From NCBI GenBank assembly GCA_003241175.1, contig QFOI01000034.1, positions 1-16,846 of the forward strand: 16,846 nt of DNA, read 5' to 3'. The stretch comes from Pseudopedobacter saltans (GTDB lineage Bacteria > Bacteroidota > Bacteroidia > Chitinophagales > Chitinophagaceae). The notes beneath the pieces were generated by a model, which saw only the letters and a program-made list of their open reading frames with translations, was not told the DNA's origin and did not search any database. Below, in pieces: positions 13,892 through 16,846 of the stretch (positions are counted from its first letter, which is position 1; each line of letters begins with the position of its first letter). Both the position numbers and the translations under genes were made by a program.

Positions 13892-14980
13892 ATGGAAACT
13901 ACCACTTCCACTGAAAAAAAGTTGATTGACCAACTTTGGGAAAAACGCCCTTTGATCATTTCCGGCCCATGTAGCGCGGAATCCGAAGAACAAGTAGTAG
14001 AAACTGCTATTGGTTTGAAAAATACTGGCAAAGTTGATATCCTTCGCGCAGGTATCTGGAAGCCTCGTACGCGCCCAGGATCTTTTGAAGGTGTCGGCAC
14101 TATTGGTTTGCCATGGTTGCAAAAAGCAAAAGCAGCAACCGGACTACCTACTGCTGTTGAAGTAGCTATGCCTAAGCAGGTGGAAGATTCATTGGCATTT
14201 GGCGTAGATGTTTTGTGGATTGGTGCTCGTACTACTGTCAATCCTTTTAGTGTACAGGATGTAGCAGATGCCTTACGTGGTGCGGATGTTCCTGTATTGA
14301 TTAAAAATCCGATCAATCCTGACATTGAGTTATGGGTGGGTGCTGTAGAACGTATTGCTAAAGCTGGCATCAAAAAAATAGGCTTGATCCATCGCGGATT
14401 TTCCTCTTACGGCAATACGGAATACCGTAATGCTCCGATGTGGCATTTGGCTGTCGAAATGCGTCGTCGTTTCCCTGATATGCTGTTCATCAATGATCCT
14501 TCGCATATTTCAGGAAGAAGAGATATTTTGCAATCCGTTGCTCAACATGCGGCCAATATGAATTTCGATGGTTTAATTTTGGAATCTCATATTGATCCAG
14601 ATAATGCATGGAGTGATGCAAAACAACAAATCACTCCAGAAAAAGCAGGAGAATTGTTTAGTAGTTTGGTATGGCCTAAACAAGATGATGTAAAAAATGA
14701 TCAAGAACTAGAAAAATATCGTCAACAAATCAACCATTTGGATGATGAACTTTTCCAAGTGTTGAGCCAACGTATGAAAATCGCAGATAAAATAGGTCAA
14801 TACAAAAAAGATCACGACATGACTGCTCTTCAAGCTTCTCGTTGGAATGAAATTATTGAAAAGTATCAAGCAAAATCCGAAAAGTTAGGTTTAAGCAAAG
14901 AATTTATTGCCTCTTATTTGGAAGCTGTTCATATTGAAAGCATCAATCATCAGAACGATGTGATGAATTCGGAAAAATAA
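13892..14980 (+). CDS. aroF: Bifunctional DAHP synthase / chorismate mutase
   Basis: 362 aa. The N-terminal type I-beta DAHP synthase (about 15-262) condenses phosphoenolpyruvate with erythrose 4-phosphate: GPCSAES (25-31), RAGIWKPRT (52-60), IGART (110-114), KNP (138-140), HRGF (167-170) and NDPSHISGRRD (201-211). The C-terminal AroQ-type chorismate mutase (about 270-350) turns chorismate into prephenate, with R277, D284, R294, K305 and R317 in the expected helices. The fusion supplies the mutase that PheA and TyrA in this window lack, and the mutase domain may also carry feedback control by prephenate or chorismate (inference from related fusions). The start ATG is 12 bp after the transferase stop. 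The gene-symbol choice is by convention. Confidence 0.95.
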   Translation: METTTSTEKKLIDQLWEKRPLIISGPCSAESEEQVVETAIGLKNTGKVDILRAGIWKPRTRPGSFEGVGTIGLPWLQKAKAATGLPTAVEVAMPKQVEDSLAFGVDVLWIGARTTVNPFSVQDVADALRGADVPVLIKNPINPDIELWVGAVERIAKAGIKKIGLIHRGFSSYGNTEYRNAPMWHLAVEMRRRFPDMLFINDPSHISGRRDILQSVAQHAANMNFDGLILESHIDPDNAWSDAKQQITPEKAGELFSSLVWPKQDDVKNDQELEKYRQQINHLDDELFQVLSQRMKIADKIGQYKKDHDMTALQASRWNEIIEKYQAKSEKLGLSKEFIASYLEAVHIESINHQNDVMNSEK

Positions 14981-15009
14981 GTCTGTTTAGTTCAATTCAT
15001 TTATAGATA

Positions 15010-16038
15010 GTGAAGAAAATAATCAAATATCCTTCTGGTTCGACGGTTTTTTATTTTGATGAATCATTGACGTTATTGGAAACTATTGTCGACAAAGGCA
15101 ATAGTTTCATTGTAACGGATAGTATAGTTGGTCCTATTTTGAGTAAGAAGCTCAAAAATTGGAATATTATTACTATCCCGGCAGGTGAGCAACATAAACA
15201 TTCCAAAACGGTCGATGATATCATCGCACAACTTGTCGAACTTGGTGCGGATAGAAAATCTACAATCGTTGGTCTTGGTGGTGGAGTGGTGACTGATATT
15301 GCAGGTTATGTTGCTGCAATATATATGCGCGGAATCAGTGTAGGTTTTGTCCCGACTACTATTTTAGGAATGGTGGATGCAAGTATCGGTGGAAAGAATG
15401 GAGTGGATGTTGGTATTTACAAAAATATGGTGGGAACATTCAAACAACCTTCTTTTTTATTGTACGACTATACGTTGTTGAAAACCTTACCTGAAATACA
15501 ATGGGTAAACGGCTTTGCCGAAATTATCAAGCATGCGGCTATTAAGGATTTGACTATGTTCAAATTGTTGGAATCCAATACCATTAAAACTTTCAAGAAA
15601 AATAAAGATCTTCTCGGAAAACTTATCATGCGTAATGCCATGTTAAAAGCGAAAGTGGTGCAGGAGGATACTTTCGAACAAGGAGATCGTAAGCTATTGA
15701 ATTTTGGCCATACACTAGGACATGCCATAGAGAATACTTACGAATTGCCACATGGCTATGCTGTAAGTATTGGAATGGTCGTCGCTGCTTATTTGTCCAA
15801 ATCAATACTAGGCTTTAAGCAATCGGAACGTTTGGTAAAAGTAATTGAGCAATATGGTCTTCCAGCTTACTATGATTATGATGCAGCATTGGCATTAAAG
15901 AATATGCTTTCTGACAAAAAACGAGTACGTGATATCATCAACTATGTTTTATTGGAAAGAATTGGCAAAGCAATTTATAAACCTTTGACAATTGATGAAA
16001 TAGCACCAGTGGTAGAATCATTGGGAAGAAAAGATTAG
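15010..16038 (+). CDS. aroB: 3-dehydroquinate synthase
   Basis: 342 aa, start codon GTG at 15010. Cyclises DAHP to 3-dehydroquinate using NAD and a divalent metal. The NAD site GLGGGVVTDIAGY (88-100), PTTILGMVDASIGGKN (115-130), FAEIIKHA (E171), NFGHTLGHAIE (H234, H238) and HGY (H248) are all conserved; E171, H234 and H248 are the likely Zn ligands. DKK near the C-terminus is also present. It follows aroF by 29 bp with no terminator between and precedes aroA by 13 bp, so the three are probably one transcript. AroB uses the product of AroF. Confidence 0.95.
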   Translation: MKKIIKYPSGSTVFYFDESLTLLETIVDKGNSFIVTDSIVGPILSKKLKNWNIITIPAGEQHKHSKTVDDIIAQLVELGADRKSTIVGLGGGVVTDIAGYVAAIYMRGISVGFVPTTILGMVDASIGGKNGVDVGIYKNMVGTFKQPSFLLYDYTLLKTLPEIQWVNGFAEIIKHAAIKDLTMFKLLESNTIKTFKKNKDLLGKLIMRNAMLKAKVVQEDTFEQGDRKLLNFGHTLGHAIENTYELPHGYAVSIGMVVAAYLSKSILGFKQSERLVKVIEQYGLPAYYDYDAALALKNMLSDKKRVRDIINYVLLERIGKAIYKPLTIDEIAPVVESLGRKD

Positions 16039-16051
16039 ACGACTAAAAGAA

Positions 16052-16846
16052 ATGGGTAGTAAAGATATGTTCAATATTCCTCACGAAGTTATAGTTTCAC
16101 CTAGTAATGTCTCTGGAAATATAGTGGCCCCTGCATCTAAAAGTTCCATGCAGCGAGCGTGTGCAGCTGCACTGGTTAGACATGGCCAAAGTATAGTGCT
16201 TAACCCTGGAATATCCAATGATGATATTGCCTCTAAAGGTGTAATCCAAAGATTAGGTGCATTAGTTAAGGAACAGGAGGATGACTCCATTTTGATTGAT
16301 AGTTCCTCTGTAAAAATCCAACCAAAACTTGACATACATTTTGGAGAAAGTGGGTTGGGGATTCGTATGTTTACACCGATTGCGGCGACTTTGGATAGTG
16401 TTATTCACATAACAGGTGAAGGCAGTTTGCTTACAAGGCCAATGAATTTTTTTGATGAAGTTTTACCTCAACTTGGTGTAAAAATTTCTTCTAATGCTGG
16501 AAAGCTTCCATTGGAAATTCGAGGACCTTTGGTTCCAAAAGATATTATAGTTGATGGTTCTTTGAGCTCGCAATATTTGACTGGATTATTGTTGGCTTAT
16601 GCTGCACTTGATGCTAAAAATGTAACTATAACGGTAACCAATCTTAAAAGTAAACCCTATGTAGATCTTACATTAAAAGTGATGTCTGATTTTGGTTTGA
16701 AAGTTCCATATAACGACAATTATGAACATTTCGTTTTTGATAATAGTACTGTTTCATCCGAAGGTACAATAGAATATGCTGTCGAGGGTGACTGGAGTGG
16801 AGGGGCATTTCTATTAGTTGCGGGAGCGGTTGCTGGGAATTTGGTC
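16052..16846 (+). CDS. aroA: 3-phosphoshikimate 1-carboxyvinyltransferase (EPSP synthase), truncated by the window edge
   Basis: The frame from ATG 16052 stays open for exactly 265 codons to the end of the window, about 60% of a typical 410-430 aa EPSP synthase. It joins phosphoenolpyruvate to shikimate 3-phosphate. Visible landmarks: APASKSSMQRA (K30 at the PEP/S3P site), GESGLGIRMF (98-107, where many homologues have GNAGTAMR), LTRPM (R129), SLSSQYLTGLL (170-180), and SKPYVDLT (200-207). The GESG variant resembles divergent Bacteroidota AroA proteins. A second in-frame ATG at 16067 is an alternative start. It is 13 bp after aroB and likely in the same operon. Confidence 0.92.
   Translation, partial: MGSKDMFNIPHEVIVSPSNVSGNIVAPASKSSMQRACAAALVRHGQSIVLNPGISNDDIASKGVIQRLGALVKEQEDDSILIDSSSVKIQPKLDIHFGESGLGIRMFTPIAATLDSVIHITGEGSLLTRPMNFFDEVLPQLGVKISSNAGKLPLEIRGPLVPKDIIVDGSLSSQYLTGLLLAYAALDAKNVTITVTNLKSKPYVDLTLKVMSDFGLKVPYNDNYEHFVFDNSTVSSEGTIEYAVEGDWSGGAFLLVAGAVAGNLV

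Noticed and set aside
13876..14373. A 165-codon open frame on the minus strand inside aroF
   Set aside because: It mirrors the highly conserved DAHP synthase frame, and the codon structure of aroF explains the absence of stops.

Overview
The window reads as chromosomal DNA of a Bacteroidota bacterium, most likely Chitinophagaceae or a close relative. The family placement is inferred from gene content and remembered homologues, not from a search. The phylum call rests on promoters of the TTTG / TAnnTTTG type (three of them with exactly 20 bp between the boxes), a DUF2851 gene, a DAHP synthase fused to chorismate mutase, and a monofunctional prephenate dehydratase with a Bacteroidota-style ACT domain. 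All long genes look intact. I see no insertion sequence, phage, CRISPR array, tRNA or rRNA.

Left part (1-7130): the first codons of a leftward panC; a short glycogen-synthase-like protein that lacks the C-terminal half and the KTGG motif; metK with a strong terminator; a conserved unknown of 186 aa; a DUF2851 protein; leftward ndk with its own terminator and promoter; a divergent DHH/DHHA1 phosphoesterase (NrnA type); and an FKBP-type prolyl isomerase lipoprotein with two FKBP-like domains.

Middle (7073-7517): a 445-bp region without a long gene. Its right half is the most interesting part of the window. It holds a textbook promoter, a 19-codon leader peptide with seven aromatic residues in a row (FFYFFYF), a segment beside the leader stop codon that can pair with the left arm of a terminator, and then a GC-rich terminator just before pheA. 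This is a classical ribosome-mediated attenuator sensing Phe/Tyr. A further 16-bp long-range pairing between the leader start and the terminator-proximal side may add a no-translation state. The left half holds a strong terminator and a possible small structured RNA on the minus strand.

Right part (7518-16846): genes for making phenylalanine and tyrosine, all rightward: pheA (prephenate dehydratase), a class I/II aminotransferase, tyrA (prephenate dehydrogenase), then a DEAD-box RNA helicase with its own promoter-like site, an EptA-like phosphoethanolamine transferase, aroF (DAHP synthase-chorismate mutase), aroB and the first part of aroA. Chorismate made by the AroF/AroB/AroA branch is turned into prephenate by the mutase domain of AroF and then split between PheA and TyrA, with the aminotransferase probably finishing both products. 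The helicase and the AT-rich transferase gene are unrelated to this pathway and sit inside the cluster.
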